Shown here: positions 16,278 to 25,610 of the stretch, in pieces | Numbering within the stretch: position 1 is the first letter of the stretch | How the letters are laid out: each line of letters starts with the position of its first letter | Source: Sphingobacteriales bacterium | GTDB taxonomy: Bacteria; Bacteroidota; Bacteroidia; AKYH767-A; OLB10 | DNA length: 34,022 bases | NCBI GenBank assembly: GCA_021299095.1 | Contig: JAJTFW010000002.1 | Span: 202,133 to 236,154 of the forward strand | Direction: 5' to 3' | The notes under the pieces: model-generated | What the model was told of the DNA's origin: nothing | Databases searched by the model: none | What the model saw: only the letters and a program-made list of their open reading frames with translations | Program-made: the position numbers and the translations under genes

Positions 16278-19139
16278 ATGTTAACACCACGCCTCACAGT
16301 GGCCATGGGCTTCTTGCTGTTAATCGCCAGCACGACTCAGGCTCAGTTCCGTTTCACGAACACCAACTCAAAGCTCATCAATCCGGCTTTCCACAGCGGC
16401 TGCCCGATGACAGTTGCCGACTGGAACAACGATGGATTGGATGATATCATTCGTCTGGATCAAGGCCGGAATGCAAGTATCGAAGTCCAGCGAACGGATA
16501 ACACATTTCAAACCATCACCATCGGTAGTTTCTCGACCAGCAATGGATGGGCTTGGGGTATGGCTGTGGCAGACCTGGATAAAAACGGATTCCTCGACAT
16601 CATCGCTGGAGGCAGCAGCAGTGCGCTTCGCATCTTTATGACAGGACCGTCGGGTGTGTTGGGTACCATGGTCAGTATTCCAAACACGGGCTTTTTTGTT
16701 CAGAACCTAACGTGTGGAGACATCAACAACGATGGATGGATTGACCTTTTTGCCTGTGATGATAATGCCGAGAGTCATGTTTTTCTGAATAATGGTGCGG
16801 GCACGTTGGTGGAGTCAACCACAACAATCAATTTTGATGTCACAAGCACCGATGACTCTGGAAATTACGGGAGCACATGGACTGACTTCGATAACGATGG
16901 AGATCTTGATCTCCACATTGCAAAATGCCGGCAGGGTGTAAACAGCCCGACTGACGGTCGCAGAATCAACGTTATGTTTGTCAACAATGGCAACGGAACA
17001 TTTACCGAGAATGCAGCTGCCTACGGTTTGAATATCGGCTGGCAGTCCTGGACTGCTTCATTTGGTGATATCGACAATGACGGCGACCTCGACCTTTTGG
17101 TAACCAATCATGATTACCAAAGTCAAATCCTCGAAAACGATGGTACAGGCCACTATACGGATATCACTGCATCCACAGGATTCAACATCACTGACATCAC
17201 TCCAATTCAGAGCGTGATGGAAGACTTCGACAACGATGGATTCATTGATTTGTTGATTGCCGGTTCCGACCACCGAATCTACAGGAACAACGGAAACAAA
17301 ACCTTCACGCGTATCGAAGGAATGTTCAATTCAAACGAAATGGAATCATTTGCAATAGGTGATTTGAACCATGATGGGAAAATGGACATCTACGGCGGAT
17401 ATGCGAACATATACACCAACCCCTCCACTGTTGATGATGTGATCTGGATGAATACTGTGTCCAACAACAATCATTTTGTCAACCTTGACCTTGAAGGCAC
17501 AGTAAGCAACAAAGATGCTATTGGAGCACGCGCATTGGTTTATGGTGCATGGGGTGTACAAGTTCGCGAGGTCCGGTCCGGTGAAAGCTACGGAACCGTA
17601 AACAGCTTCATCCTGCACTTCGGTCTTGGTCAGAATAATTATATTGACTCAATCGTTGTACAATTCCCAAGCGGCATCACGCAAACGCTAGTAAGTCCTC
17701 CTGTCGACCAGTTCATCCGGATCATCGAGAGTGACTGCGTATCACCCAATGCCTTCATCAGTTACTCCAACTTGGCTCCTTACATCTGTACTGGCGCAAC
17801 AGAAACCCTAAGCGCACCAACTGGCTTAAACTACCTGTGGAATACAACAGAAACGACTGAATCGATTACCATTCAGGCTGGTGGAGAGTACAACGCCCTT
17901 GTTTCACAAACCGGCAACAATTGCAGCACACTCACGCCTACTGTTGTCGTTCAACAAGACCCTGATCAAACACCCAGTATTTCTACTGTGGGCGATCTTG
18001 AATTCTGCGACGGAGGTTCAGTTCAACTGAACGCAAGCGCGGATGGTAACGTTTCCTTCGCCTGGAGCAATGGAGCATCCGGAGCCAGCACCTCGATTGG
18101 CCTAAGCGGACAATATACCGTAACCGCCCTTGGCTATTGTAGCACATTTACATCTTCACCGGTGACTGTTACCAGCCATGTGATACCTGACCCAATCACA
18201 ACACCATTCGTTGTGCTTCAATCACCCGGATCGGCCACGCTTACTGCATCGGGAAGTATTTTAAACTGGTATGACGCCGCTACATCTACAACACCGCTGT
18301 ATACCGGATCATCCTTCACAACGCCCTTCATTGCATCTAGCGAGGATTTCTGGGTCGAAAACAGTGAAAACTACAACGGTGGGCTTTACGCAACCGGCCA
18401 ACCTTACCACGGTGGAAGCAGCCAGTACAGCGGAACCAACTCACTGAATGCCTATACGACGTTTAACGTTGCCAAGCCCTGCGTTTTACGCAGTGTTAAG
18501 GTGTACACAGACCGCGCAGGCACGCGCCGATTCACCTTGCGGGACAGCCAAGGTAATCTCCTGCAATTTGTCGATGTACTTGTAAGCCCTGACACCCAAG
18601 TTGTAAATCTCAATTTCACATTGAGCCCAGGTAACGGCTACCGCCTCGGGACATTGGACAGTATGAACCTGCTCATTGCCAATTGGAATAATGCCGGTCC
18701 ACGCTTCAGAAGGACATCCAACAACAACGTTCCCCTGCCCTATCCCTATGTGGTCAATAATGGACTTAGCATCACAGGAAACAGCAGTGGAACCTCATTC
18801 TATTTCTACTACTACGACTGGAATGTGGATGTTATCGGATTGAATTGCTACAGTCAGCGTCTGCAGGTAATTGCCAGTGTTGCCACAGGCGTGTCACAAG
18901 TAACAGAAAACCGACTGATCGTATATCCAAACCCTGCACACGACCAAGTGAATGTTCTCAATCCGTTCAACGATGATGCAATTGTCCGCGTAAGTGATGC
19001 CTCCGGCCGCGTTCTTGACCAGAAAAACATCGCCACGGGAGCAGGAACGATTGATGTTAGTCAATATTCAAAGGGGACGTATTTCATTGAAATCCGTCAG
19101 GGCGAAAACCTGATGCACAACAAAATCGTCGTTAACTAA
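16278..19139 (+). CDS. Secreted CRTAC1-like protein: VCBS/FG-GAP repeats, ASPIC/UnbV domain, T9SS type A
   Basis: The 953-residue protein begins with a signal peptide (MLTPRLTVAMGFLLLIAS, cleavage near AQA-QF). Seven repeats start with a calcium-loop motif of the D-x-D/N-x-D/N-G type at about residues 48, 99, 148, 203, 264, 316 and 362, for example DFDNDGDLDL, so the N-terminal half should fold as an integrin-type beta-propeller. An ASPIC/UnbV domain follows (about 395-485, GARALVYGAWGVQVREV). Residues 490-620 resemble two Ig-like or PKD-type modules, 620-870 is beta-rich without a family I know, and the end (about 878-953, YPNPAHDQVNV) is a T9SS type A sorting domain. It probably acts at the cell surface in adhesion or binding. 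It lies 30 bases after the cytochrome gene and is probably cotranscribed. Confidence 0.9.
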   Translation: MLTPRLTVAMGFLLLIASTTQAQFRFTNTNSKLINPAFHSGCPMTVADWNNDGLDDIIRLDQGRNASIEVQRTDNTFQTITIGSFSTSNGWAWGMAVADLDKNGFLDIIAGGSSSALRIFMTGPSGVLGTMVSIPNTGFFVQNLTCGDINNDGWIDLFACDDNAESHVFLNNGAGTLVESTTTINFDVTSTDDSGNYGSTWTDFDNDGDLDLHIAKCRQGVNSPTDGRRINVMFVNNGNGTFTENAAAYGLNIGWQSWTASFGDIDNDGDLDLLVTNHDYQSQILENDGTGHYTDITASTGFNITDITPIQSVMEDFDNDGFIDLLIAGSDHRIYRNNGNKTFTRIEGMFNSNEMESFAIGDLNHDGKMDIYGGYANIYTNPSTVDDVIWMNTVSNNNHFVNLDLEGTVSNKDAIGARALVYGAWGVQVREVRSGESYGTVNSFILHFGLGQNNYIDSIVVQFPSGITQTLVSPPVDQFIRIIESDCVSPNAFISYSNLAPYICTGATETLSAPTGLNYLWNTTETTESITIQAGGEYNALVSQTGNNCSTLTPTVVVQQDPDQTPSISTVGDLEFCDGGSVQLNASADGNVSFAWSNGASGASTSIGLSGQYTVTALGYCSTFTSSPVTVTSHVIPDPITTPFVVLQSPGSATLTASGSILNWYDAATSTTPLYTGSSFTTPFIASSEDFWVENSENYNGGLYATGQPYHGGSSQYSGTNSLNAYTTFNVAKPCVLRSVKVYTDRAGTRRFTLRDSQGNLLQFVDVLVSPDTQVVNLNFTLSPGNGYRLGTLDSMNLLIANWNNAGPRFRRTSNNNVPLPYPYVVNNGLSITGNSSGTSFYFYYYDWNVDVIGLNCYSQRLQVIASVATGVSQVTENRLIVYPNPAHDQVNVLNPFNDDAIVRVSDASGRVLDQKNIATGAGTIDVSQYSKGTYFIEIRQGENLMHNKIVVN

Positions 19140-19155
19140 TTTGCAACCGACACAT

Positions 19156-19187
19156 AAAAAAAGAGGGGCTTAGGCCCCTCTTTTTTT
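19156..19187. terminator. Bidirectional intrinsic terminator
   Basis: GAGGGGC (19163-19169) pairs with GCCCCTC (19174-19180) around a TTAG loop, with seven A before and seven T after, so both strands read stem then U-run. It ends the secreted-protein operon on + and the convergent permease gene on -; the T-run touches the permease stop codon. Confidence 0.92.
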
Positions 19188-20433
19188 ATCCCCCTGATCG
19201 AATCGCTTCGACGGGATCGAGTCGAGCAGCTGCAGCTGCTGGAAACAACCCGCTAACTAGGCCAATGCCTGCGGAGATCACCAATCCGGTGATAATATTC
19301 CCCGAACTCATATGCATCTCGAATTCGAACTGACCGGCAAGTAGTGTTGTAAGGTACACCAACAGAACACCGATTAATCCTCCGAGAAGACAAAGCATCA
19401 CTGACTCGGTGAGGTATTGAATTAGTATGAAATAATTCTTTGCGCCGAGTGATTTCTGAATGCCAATAATCGGTGTCCGTTCGCGCACAGATACGAACAT
19501 GATATTGGCGATACCGAATCCACCCACCAGAATGCTGAAACCACCGATTATAGCTCCAACCATGGAAACCACATTGAATAATTGCCCCACTTGCGCAGTG
19601 AGTAATTTGGTTTCATTCAAAGCGAAATCATCCTCTTCTAGCGGACGCAGTTTACGAATCGCACGCATGTGTCCACGCAGATCATCCATCAGCTGATCAT
19701 TACTGATGCCATTTCGGGCGCGGACAAGGATTCGGGGATTGGCTCTGTCCGTTTTAATATCAATGAACTTCCGACCGTAGTTAACCGGAATGACAACTTT
19801 ATCGTCGCGACTCGACCCGATGATGCTTTCACCTTCCTTCGCAAAGACCCCAATCACACGGGCTTTACGCCCTTTTCCACTGATGGTCTTTCCGATTGGA
19901 CTTGTTCCCGGATAGAGATTTTTGGCCACTTCATGGCCTACAAGTGCGACAGCATACCCTCCCTTGGACTCGGCTTCAGTGAAGTAGCGGCCATCCTCCA
20001 ATTCGAAATTGGTCACATCCTGGTAATCGTGCGAAACCACCTCGATCTCGCAATTCTCAACCGAATTGCCTTTCCACCGGAGAGATGCGGCTGTTATCTG
20101 AGCCATGAAGGCGACATCACCGGCCAATTGAGAACGCTCCGATAACAACTCCATTTCCTCGTAGCTGGTAACCGGACGTTGCCAATATTTCCACCACGGA
20201 TAATCCGAACCGAAAGCCCATGGCCACTTTTGAATACTGATCACATTACTTCCCAACTTATCGACGCTACCTTTAACACTGGATTCCATGCTGTCGACGG
20301 CAGTGAACACGGTAACGATTGCAAAGATTCCGATGGTAACCCCGAGCAACGATAGGAAGGTCCTAAGCTTGTTGGCCACAAGCGCCTGCACGGCCATTAT
20401 GGCACTTTCACGAATAAGGCGGATCAGTAGCAT
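19186..20433 (-). CDS. MacB/FtsX-family ABC transporter permease
   Basis: The 415-residue protein has the architecture of MacB-type permeases: one membrane helix near the N-terminus (about 25-47, LLGVTIGIFAIVTVF), a periplasmic MacB_PCD domain (about 48-280), then an FtsX core with three helices (about 288-312, 335-360 and 378-402). The closing PAAAAARLDPVEAIRSGG is characteristic. Such proteins transmit ATPase motion to the periplasm rather than moving substrate through the membrane, and act in efflux of peptides or in lipoprotein handling. No ATPase or membrane-fusion protein gene lies beside it, so its partners must be elsewhere. It is the last gene of a minus-strand run and has its own promoter-like box at 20462-20469. 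Confidence 0.9.
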   Translation of the reverse strand: MLLIRLIRESAIMAVQALVANKLRTFLSLLGVTIGIFAIVTVFTAVDSMESSVKGSVDKLGSNVISIQKWPWAFGSDYPWWKYWQRPVTSYEEMELLSERSQLAGDVAFMAQITAASLRWKGNSVENCEIEVVSHDYQDVTNFELEDGRYFTEAESKGGYAVALVGHEVAKNLYPGTSPIGKTISGKGRKARVIGVFAKEGESIIGSSRDDKVVIPVNYGRKFIDIKTDRANPRILVRARNGISNDQLMDDLRGHMRAIRKLRPLEEDDFALNETKLLTAQVGQLFNVVSMVGAIIGGFSILVGGFGIANIMFVSVRERTPIIGIQKSLGAKNYFILIQYLTESVMLCLLGGLIGVLLVYLTTLLAGQFEFEMHMSSGNIITGLVISAGIGLVSGLFPAAAAARLDPVEAIRSGG

Positions 20434-20461
20434 TGCCGTTCGGTTAAACGAGGTCTTTGTG

Positions 20462-20469
20462 CGAAGTTA
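20462..20469 (-). promoter_or_regulatory. Putative -7 box of the permease gene (TAACTTCG)
   Basis: TAACTTCG on the minus strand fits TAnnTTTG with one change and lies 28 bases before the permease ATG, within the 66-base gap after the thioredoxin-domain gene. No -33 TTG is evident. It may give the permease its own transcript. Confidence 0.35.
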
Positions 20470-20499
20470 CGTGAAATAAAAAGTGCAGATGCCTGGTTT

Positions 20500-22539
20500 C
20501 TAATCCTGAGGGAAACCTGTTGCCGCAAGGGCTTCCTGAGTATTTTGAAACGGAGCAGAACAGGTCTTTTGTCGGCACACGTAGACACGAACACCCGCTT
20601 CGGTGTGGCGGCCTGAGAAAACAGGAAGCTCCGAGCCGTAAACCGATCCGCAAATCAATGAAAGCGGACGATAAGTAGCGTGAATAGCCCTACTGCCGTT
20701 TGGAGCCAATGGGCCAGTCAAGACAATCTCTTCTTCATAGGCCAATTCAAGGTCAAGCCTGGCCCAACGACTATACCAAGACGCCTGATTACCATATTCC
20801 GTTCTCATTACATAAAGCATGCGCTCAGCTAGTCCGGCGAAGCGCGGCGAGCCGGTCATACGATGCAATCGTGAAAACTGATGCGCAATGACTGAATTGG
20901 AGGAAGGAATGACGTTATCGCTCACTTCCATCTTACGCATCAGGACCAACTCCTGCTTTATGCTGGTATAAAAACACAATCCGGATTGTTCATCATAAAA
21001 CTCATCTAAAACCGTTTGTGCCAGATTGATAGCAAGGGTCAAAGCCTCCATATCACACATGACACTATTCCATTGCAAAAGCGCCTCGATGGCGAATGCA
21101 TAATCATCGAGAAACCCAGAAACCGATTTGACGACTCTGTCATCCACTTCCTTCGCACAGTGCCACAGATGCTTCTTGTCCTCCGACAGGAAATGAGCTT
21201 TGAAAAAAGATAGATTGAGATTGGCCAATTCAAATGCACGCACACAGTTCGTTGATGTATACGCTTCTAGGCAGGCTGTGAGCATTAGTGCATTCCAATT
21301 GCATAACATCTTATCATCGGTACCGGGTCGAACGCGACCGGAACGAAAATTGAGCATGCTGCTCCGGATTCGGTCAATCCGCTCAACGAATGCATTAGCA
21401 TCCAATCCATGACGTTGCGCAACCATTGCATCCGAATCATGCCGCAAAGGAATATGCATGCCGTGCTCCCAATATCCACGCGAACCAATATTGAAATAAT
21501 CGCACGCAAGCACCCGGTCTTCTTCCGGCAGAAAATCCAATTCATTCGGACTCCAACAATAGTATTTACCCTCTACCCCCTCCGAATCCGCATCCAGGGC
21601 CGAATAGAATCCACCCTTGGGCGATAACATTTCCCGATAAATAAAATCAATTGACCGATGAATGACATCAGCATACAATGGATCGGGTGAATTACGGTAT
21701 GCATCTGCATACAGACTAATTAGCAAAGCATTGTCATAGAGCATTTTTTCGAAGTGCGGCACCTTCCAGGCGGCATCGGTACTGTACCGTGCAAATCCAC
21801 CTCCGATTTGATCATAGATTCCACCAAAAGCCATCATCCGCAGTGAATGGTGCACATGCTCCATCACTTCGGTATCCTTACAATACACTCCAGCTACCAG
21901 CAGATAACGATAACTGTCCGGCATCGGAAACTTCGGTACACGATCAGAACCGCCGAACTCCAAATCAAACTGGCGTTTCCATCGAACGAGTATTTCGTCA
22001 ACCGGAACTGATACCGAATTGGTAGTGGAAGGATTGACAAATCGGTCATTCAACCGTTGCATTCCTGCTGCTAATTCTTCTGCATAGGATTCACAGCGAG
22101 CGGGCTCATTGCGATACATCCGTTCGATCTGAAGCAAGACGTCCATCCATTGGTCACGTGGAAAGTACGTACCGCCATAAATCGGACGTCCATCGGGAAG
22201 TGCAATCACGTTGAGAGGCCAACCACCACGACCCGACATCAATTGCACTGCATCCATATACACCTGATCTATATCGGGTCTTTCTTCACGATCAATCTTG
22301 ATGCTGATGAAACCACGATTCATGATAGCAGCTACATCCTCGCTCTCGAAACTCTCGTGCTCCATTACATGACACCAGTGACATGCTGAATAGCCAATAC
22401 TGATGATTAGCGGCTTGTTTTCCCTCTTGGCACGCAACAAGACATCTTCGCTCCAGGGAAACCACTGCACTGGATTATAGGCATGTTGTAGCAAATACGG
22501 AGAAATAGAACCTGCGAGGGCGTTTGGGATGCGATTCAT
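20500..22539 (-). CDS. YyaL/SSP411-type thioredoxin-domain protein (DUF255)
   Basis: The 679-residue protein opens with the DUF255 thioredoxin-like domain: [17 protein letters not shown] (13-29), then the CHWC redox motif at 53-56 in [18 protein letters not shown], followed by [15 protein letters not shown] and GGWPLNV. The rest, from about 180, is a helical toroid like the glycosidase-type six-hairpin fold, with [11 protein letters not shown] and a [11 protein letters not shown] segment. The length equals that of bacterial YyaL. Its role is not firmly known in the family; it is thought to be a redox or carbohydrate-acting protein. No signal peptide is seen. It lies 32 bases after the small membrane-protein gene, and may be cotranscribed with tyrS. 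Confidence 0.93.
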   Translation of the reverse strand: MNRIPNALAGSISPYLLQHAYNPVQWFPWSEDVLLRAKRENKPLIISIGYSACHWCHVMEHESFESEDVAAIMNRGFISIKIDREERPDIDQVYMDAVQLMSGRGGWPLNVIALPDGRPIYGGTYFPRDQWMDVLLQIERMYRNEPARCESYAEELAAGMQRLNDRFVNPSTTNSVSVPVDEILVRWKRQFDLEFGGSDRVPKFPMPDSYRYLLVAGVYCKDTEVMEHVHHSLRMMAFGGIYDQIGGGFARYSTDAAWKVPHFEKMLYDNALLISLYADAYRNSPDPLYADVIHRSIDFIYREMLSPKGGFYSALDADSEGVEGKYYCWSPNELDFLPEEDRVLACDYFNIGSRGYWEHGMHIPLRHDSDAMVAQRHGLDANAFVERIDRIRSSMLNFRSGRVRPGTDDKMLCNWNALMLTACLEAYTSTNCVRAFELANLNLSFFKAHFLSEDKKHLWHCAKEVDDRVVKSVSGFLDDYAFAIEALLQWNSVMCDMEALTLAINLAQTVLDEFYDEQSGLCFYTSIKQELVLMRKMEVSDNVIPSSNSVIAHQFSRLHRMTGSPRFAGLAERMLYVMRTEYGNQASWYSRWARLDLELAYEEEIVLTGPLAPNGSRAIHATYRPLSLICGSVYGSELPVFSGRHTEAGVRVYVCRQKTCSAPFQNTQEALAATGFPQD

Positions 22540-22571
22540 CCTATTGTTATAACACGGTTAAAACAGACCGA

Positions 22572-22775
22572 TCAAAGATCTTTCTTCTTTCGCCAGATAA
22601 ACAGATAGCCAACCCCAAGGATGATTAGCAGGGAAAAGAACATGTTGGTCATTAAAAAGTGCGTATCCTGCGTGGTTAGTTCTCCTCCACGCCTAAAACG
22701 GAATAAAAAGTATGACAACACGGTTCCAAAAAGAACTGAAATCGTTATGATGATGACCCTGCGGCGTGGTGACAT
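22572..22775 (-). CDS. Small two-helix membrane protein (67 aa)
   Basis: The 67-residue protein has two predicted membrane helices, about 7-24 (VIIITISVLFGTVLSYFL) and 43-60 (MFFSLLIILGVGYLFIW), with arginine and lysine clusters at both ends (SPRRR and RKKKDL) that place both termini in the cytoplasm. I do not recognise a named family. Its position, 23 bases after tyrS and 32 before the thioredoxin-domain gene on the same strand, and the clean topology argue that it is real rather than chance. The + strand open frame over the same bases has no such features. Confidence 0.62.
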   Translation of the reverse strand: MSPRRRVIIITISVLFGTVLSYFLFRFRRGGELTTQDTHFLMTNMFFSLLIILGVGYLFIWRKKKDL

Positions 22776-22798
22776 GGCTAAATACGGGTTTAGGCGAT

Positions 22799-24100
22799 TC
22801 AGTCCGCTATGATGAGGTAATAATTCTTCTTCCCTTTCTGAACCAGCAAATAGCGACCCTGCAGAAGTCCGTCGGTTGTTTGTACGAACGCAGGATCGAC
22901 AACTTTTTGTTTATTGATACTCACGCCACCGGCCAGGACAAGTTTTCGCGCTTCACCCCGCGAGGGGAAAACCGAGGCGCGGTCGCACAACAATTCCACC
23001 AAGGGAATTCCGGACTCAAGATCTGATTTGGGAACTGTGAACTGGGGAACCCCTTCAAAAACCGCAAGAAGGGTTGGCTCGTCAATACGACTCAATGCAT
23101 CAACAGGTGCATTGCCGAACAAAATATCCGAAGCCTCAAGTGCTTTATCGTATTCGGCTCTTCCGTGAACGCGCTCTGTCACATCACGGGCGAGTTCTTT
23201 TTGAAGTGCACGTTGATGTGGTGCAGCAGCATGTTCGGCCTCCAGCGATTCAACTTCTTCGCGGGATTTGATTGTGAAAATGCGGATGAATGTTTTCGCA
23301 TCTTCATCCGATGCATTGAGCCAGAACTGATAGAATGCGTAAGGGGAAGTTTTGGAAGAATCAAGCCACACATTACCACTTTCGGTTTTCCCAAACTTTG
23401 TTCCGTCGGCTTTCTTGATCAGCGGCGTGGTCAATGCAAATGCCTCTCCACCTTCCATTCGACGGATCAGCTCGGTACCGGTGGTGATATTTCCCCATTG
23501 GTCAGAACCTCCCATTTGTAGCGAGATGCCGTGGTGCTTCCACAAGTGGTAAAAATCATAGCCCTGTACAAGCTGATAACTAAACTCGGTGAATGAGATG
23601 CCAGTCTCTAATCGCTTCTGAACACTATCCTTGGCCATCATGTAGTTCACCGTAATATGCTTGCCGACATCACGGATGAAATCGAGAAAACGAAATTCCT
23701 TGAACCAATCATAATTATTGACCAACAAAGCCTGGTTTGGACCTGGAGTGAAATCAAGGAGTTTTTCGAGTTGCTTACGTTGACCCTCCAGATTGGCACG
23801 GAGTTGCTCTTCACTCAGCAGATTCCGCTCTGCTGATTTACCGGAAGGATCACCCACCATACCGGTGGCACCTCCCATGAGGGCGACAGGCTGGTGTCCG
23901 CAACGCTGAAAATGCAACAGAATCATGACCTGTACCAGATTTCCGACTCCCAAAGAATCGGAAGTCGGATCAAAACCGATGTATCCTCTGACAGGTCCGC
24001 TGGCCAATAACTCGGATGTGCCAGGCATGATATCCTGAACCATACCCCTCCAGGTCAATTCCTCAATGAATGACAACGGCTTAGTTGATTGACCGGACAT
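22799..24100 (-). CDS. tyrS: Tyrosyl-tRNA synthetase
   Basis: The 433-residue class I enzyme charges tRNA-Tyr. It shows [18 protein letters not shown] (39-56), whose GVGN takes the place of the HIGH signature, then [14 protein letters not shown], the substrate segment [19 protein letters not shown], and the KMSKS-type loop KFGKTESG. The C-terminal 90 residues, with [17 protein letters not shown], form an S4-like RNA-binding domain, so this is the TyrRS of the usual bacterial length. A strong promoter, TTTG-N19-TAGATTTG, lies upstream. It starts a minus-strand group with the small membrane protein and the thioredoxin-domain gene. Confidence 0.96.
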   Translation of the reverse strand: MSGQSTKPLSFIEELTWRGMVQDIMPGTSELLASGPVRGYIGFDPTSDSLGVGNLVQVMILLHFQRCGHQPVALMGGATGMVGDPSGKSAERNLLSEEQLRANLEGQRKQLEKLLDFTPGPNQALLVNNYDWFKEFRFLDFIRDVGKHITVNYMMAKDSVQKRLETGISFTEFSYQLVQGYDFYHLWKHHGISLQMGGSDQWGNITTGTELIRRMEGGEAFALTTPLIKKADGTKFGKTESGNVWLDSSKTSPYAFYQFWLNASDEDAKTFIRIFTIKSREEVESLEAEHAAAPHQRALQKELARDVTERVHGRAEYDKALEASDILFGNAPVDALSRIDEPTLLAVFEGVPQFTVPKSDLESGIPLVELLCDRASVFPSRGEARKLVLAGGVSINKQKVVDPAFVQTTDGLLQGRYLLVQKGKKNYYLIIAD

Positions 24101-24128
24101 GATTTTCGGAGCAAAGCAATTAGAAGTG

Positions 24129-24159
24129 CAAATCTACACATTGTGTGACGGGTGGCAAA
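24129..24159 (-). promoter_or_regulatory. Promoter of tyrS (TTTG-N19-TAGATTTG)
   Basis: On the minus strand, TTTG (24159-24156), exactly 19 bases, then TAGATTTG (24136-24129) reproduces the Bacteroidota promoter consensus without a mismatch. Transcription should start near 24122, giving a leader of about 20 bases before the tyrS ATG. It is the clearest promoter in the window. Confidence 0.75.
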
Positions 24160-24185
24160 CCATCAGGTAAAGGCACCGATTCCCC

Positions 24186-24193
24186 TACCTTCG
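24186..24193 (+). promoter_or_regulatory. Putative -7 box of the SDR gene (TACCTTCG)
   Basis: TACCTTCG fits TAnnTTTG with one change and ends four bases before the ATG at 24198. It faces away from the tyrS promoter. A -33 TTG is not seen at 19-21 bases. Confidence 0.42.
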
Positions 24194-24197
24194 CCGC

Positions 24198-25190
24198 ATG
24201 ATTTTGGTTACAGGAGCCAGTGGCATGACGGGTGCCAGGGTGGTGTTTGATTTAGCACGACTCGGTTACCATGTGCGCGGAATGGTCAGGTCCAGGGGAA
24301 ACATTTCCTTGTATGAAAAGTATTGCCTCAAAGAGGGCCCTCCCAAGGGCGTTGTTGAATGGATAGAAGGCGACCTGCTGGATATCCATTCTCTTGAAAA
24401 GGCCATAATCAACTGTGACACTGTTTTTCATTGTGCGGGCTTGGTATCCTTCCAACACCGAGATACCTCACTCCTGCACAAAATCAACACAAAGGGCACC
24501 GAGAACCTTGTGAACGCCTGTTTGATCGCCGCAAATATTCGGTACTTCATGCACGTTAGTTCCGTAGCAACGCTATCGAGAACACCCGACACCCGTTGCG
24601 ATGAGCATGCGCACTGGAATCCGGCCGAGCGGCATTCGGAATACGCGATTTCCAAATACGGAGCAGAGCGTGAGGTGTGGAGGGCAATGGCCGAAGGTTT
24701 GAATGTTTGTATCGTCAACCCGAGCATCATACTTGGACCGGGCTACACAAACGACGGAAGCAATGCCCTCATACGAAAGGCCCGCTCAGGATTCTCATTT
24801 TACACGCAAGGCGGGAGTGGATTCGTTGACCTTCGGGATGTAAGCGATGCGATGATTCATCTTTGGAAAAAGGGAATAACCGGTGAGCGATACGTACTGA
24901 ACGGATTTGAGCTTCCCTATCGTGATCTGCTTAGCAGTTTGGCTTCACGGTTCAATCAGGCAGGCCCCTGGATTCGGATCGGTGCTTTTTCGGCCGGTGT
25001 TTTTTGGAGAGTTGAGCGTCTCCGCAGCATACTGACAGGTAGCAAACCGCTGATTACACGTGAAACAGCACATACTGCGCTCGAATTCCTGCGTTACGAC
25101 AACGCAAAAGTCCATGGAGAGGGATTCGACTTCCGTCAACCGGAAGATACCTTTGATTGGGTTTGCGACTACTTCAAGGATCCGGCCTGA
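24198..25190 (+). CDS. NAD-dependent epimerase/dehydratase (extended SDR)
   Basis: The 330-residue protein is an extended short-chain dehydrogenase with TGASGMTG (5-12) for the dinucleotide, HCAGLVSF (78-85), VSSVATL with the serine at 121-122, and the catalytic Tyr149/Lys153 in YAISK. VNPSIILGPG and FVDLRDVSDA follow as in dihydroflavonol-reductase-like and sterol-dehydrogenase-like members. The substrate cannot be read from sequence; it may be a nucleotide sugar, a ketone or a lipid-linked compound. It stands alone, divergent from tyrS, and its last 22 bases overlap the tail of the DUF983 gene on the other strand. No intrinsic terminator is visible on + before 25611. Confidence 0.88.
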   Translation: MILVTGASGMTGARVVFDLARLGYHVRGMVRSRGNISLYEKYCLKEGPPKGVVEWIEGDLLDIHSLEKAIINCDTVFHCAGLVSFQHRDTSLLHKINTKGTENLVNACLIAANIRYFMHVSSVATLSRTPDTRCDEHAHWNPAERHSEYAISKYGAEREVWRAMAEGLNVCIVNPSIILGPGYTNDGSNALIRKARSGFSFYTQGGSGFVDLRDVSDAMIHLWKKGITGERYVLNGFELPYRDLLSSLASRFNQAGPWIRIGAFSAGVFWRVERLRSILTGSKPLITRETAHTALEFLRYDNAKVHGEGFDFRQPEDTFDWVCDYFKDPA

Positions 25191-25582
25191 TTTTGCGAAT
25201 CGCTTGATTCATGCTGTTGTGATGGCTGGTAACGGACAAAGAAGTTCAACCAGATTGCACGGGATGTCCTGAAGGTATACGGCGATAAAAGCGCAAGTAC
25301 GATGCTTAAAAGAACCAGAAAAGCCAATACACCTTGCTGCGGCATCAGTACGTAATAGAGAAGGAAAACCGCCACGCTGATCGCAACGGTAAATGCATAG
25401 CTAACATACATCGCGCCATAGAAATAACCGGGCTCCGGCTCATAGTTCAGTCCACACACCGGACAATGCGAATGCATTCTGGCAGTGTTACGCAGGTGAT
25501 ACGGATTACGGTCGGGAAACATGTCACCTTTCAGGCAACGCGGACATTTGTGAAGCAGCGAACTTTTGAACTTCGGTAACAT
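25169..25582 (-). CDS. DUF983 membrane protein with zinc-ribbon motif
   Basis: From the ATG at 25582 the protein has 137 residues. It has paired CPRC (13-16) and CPVC (40-43) motifs that should bind zinc, then PGYFYGAMYVSY, a signature of the DUF983 family, and two membrane helices (about 58-80 and 84-102). Related proteins occur in Bacteroidota and Alphaproteobacteria; their function is unknown. An in-frame ATG at 25651 would add 23 residues through a hairpin region and is less likely. The 3' end overlaps the convergent SDR gene by 22 bases, so both transcripts are complementary there. Confidence 0.85.
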   Translation of the reverse strand: MLPKFKSSLLHKCPRCLKGDMFPDRNPYHLRNTARMHSHCPVCGLNYEPEPGYFYGAMYVSYAFTVAISVAVFLLYYVLMPQQGVLAFLVLLSIVLALLSPYTFRTSRAIWLNFFVRYQPSQQHESSDSQNQAGSLK

Positions 25583-25610
25583 TTCAAAGGGTGAATATGA
25601 ATACAAATAT

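Noticed and set aside
16719-17390. Tandem DNA repeat in the CRTAC1-like gene
   Set aside because: The repeated GATxxCGAxAACGATGGA-like units encode the calcium-loop repeats and are diverged between copies; this is protein repetition, not a DNA satellite or CRISPR.
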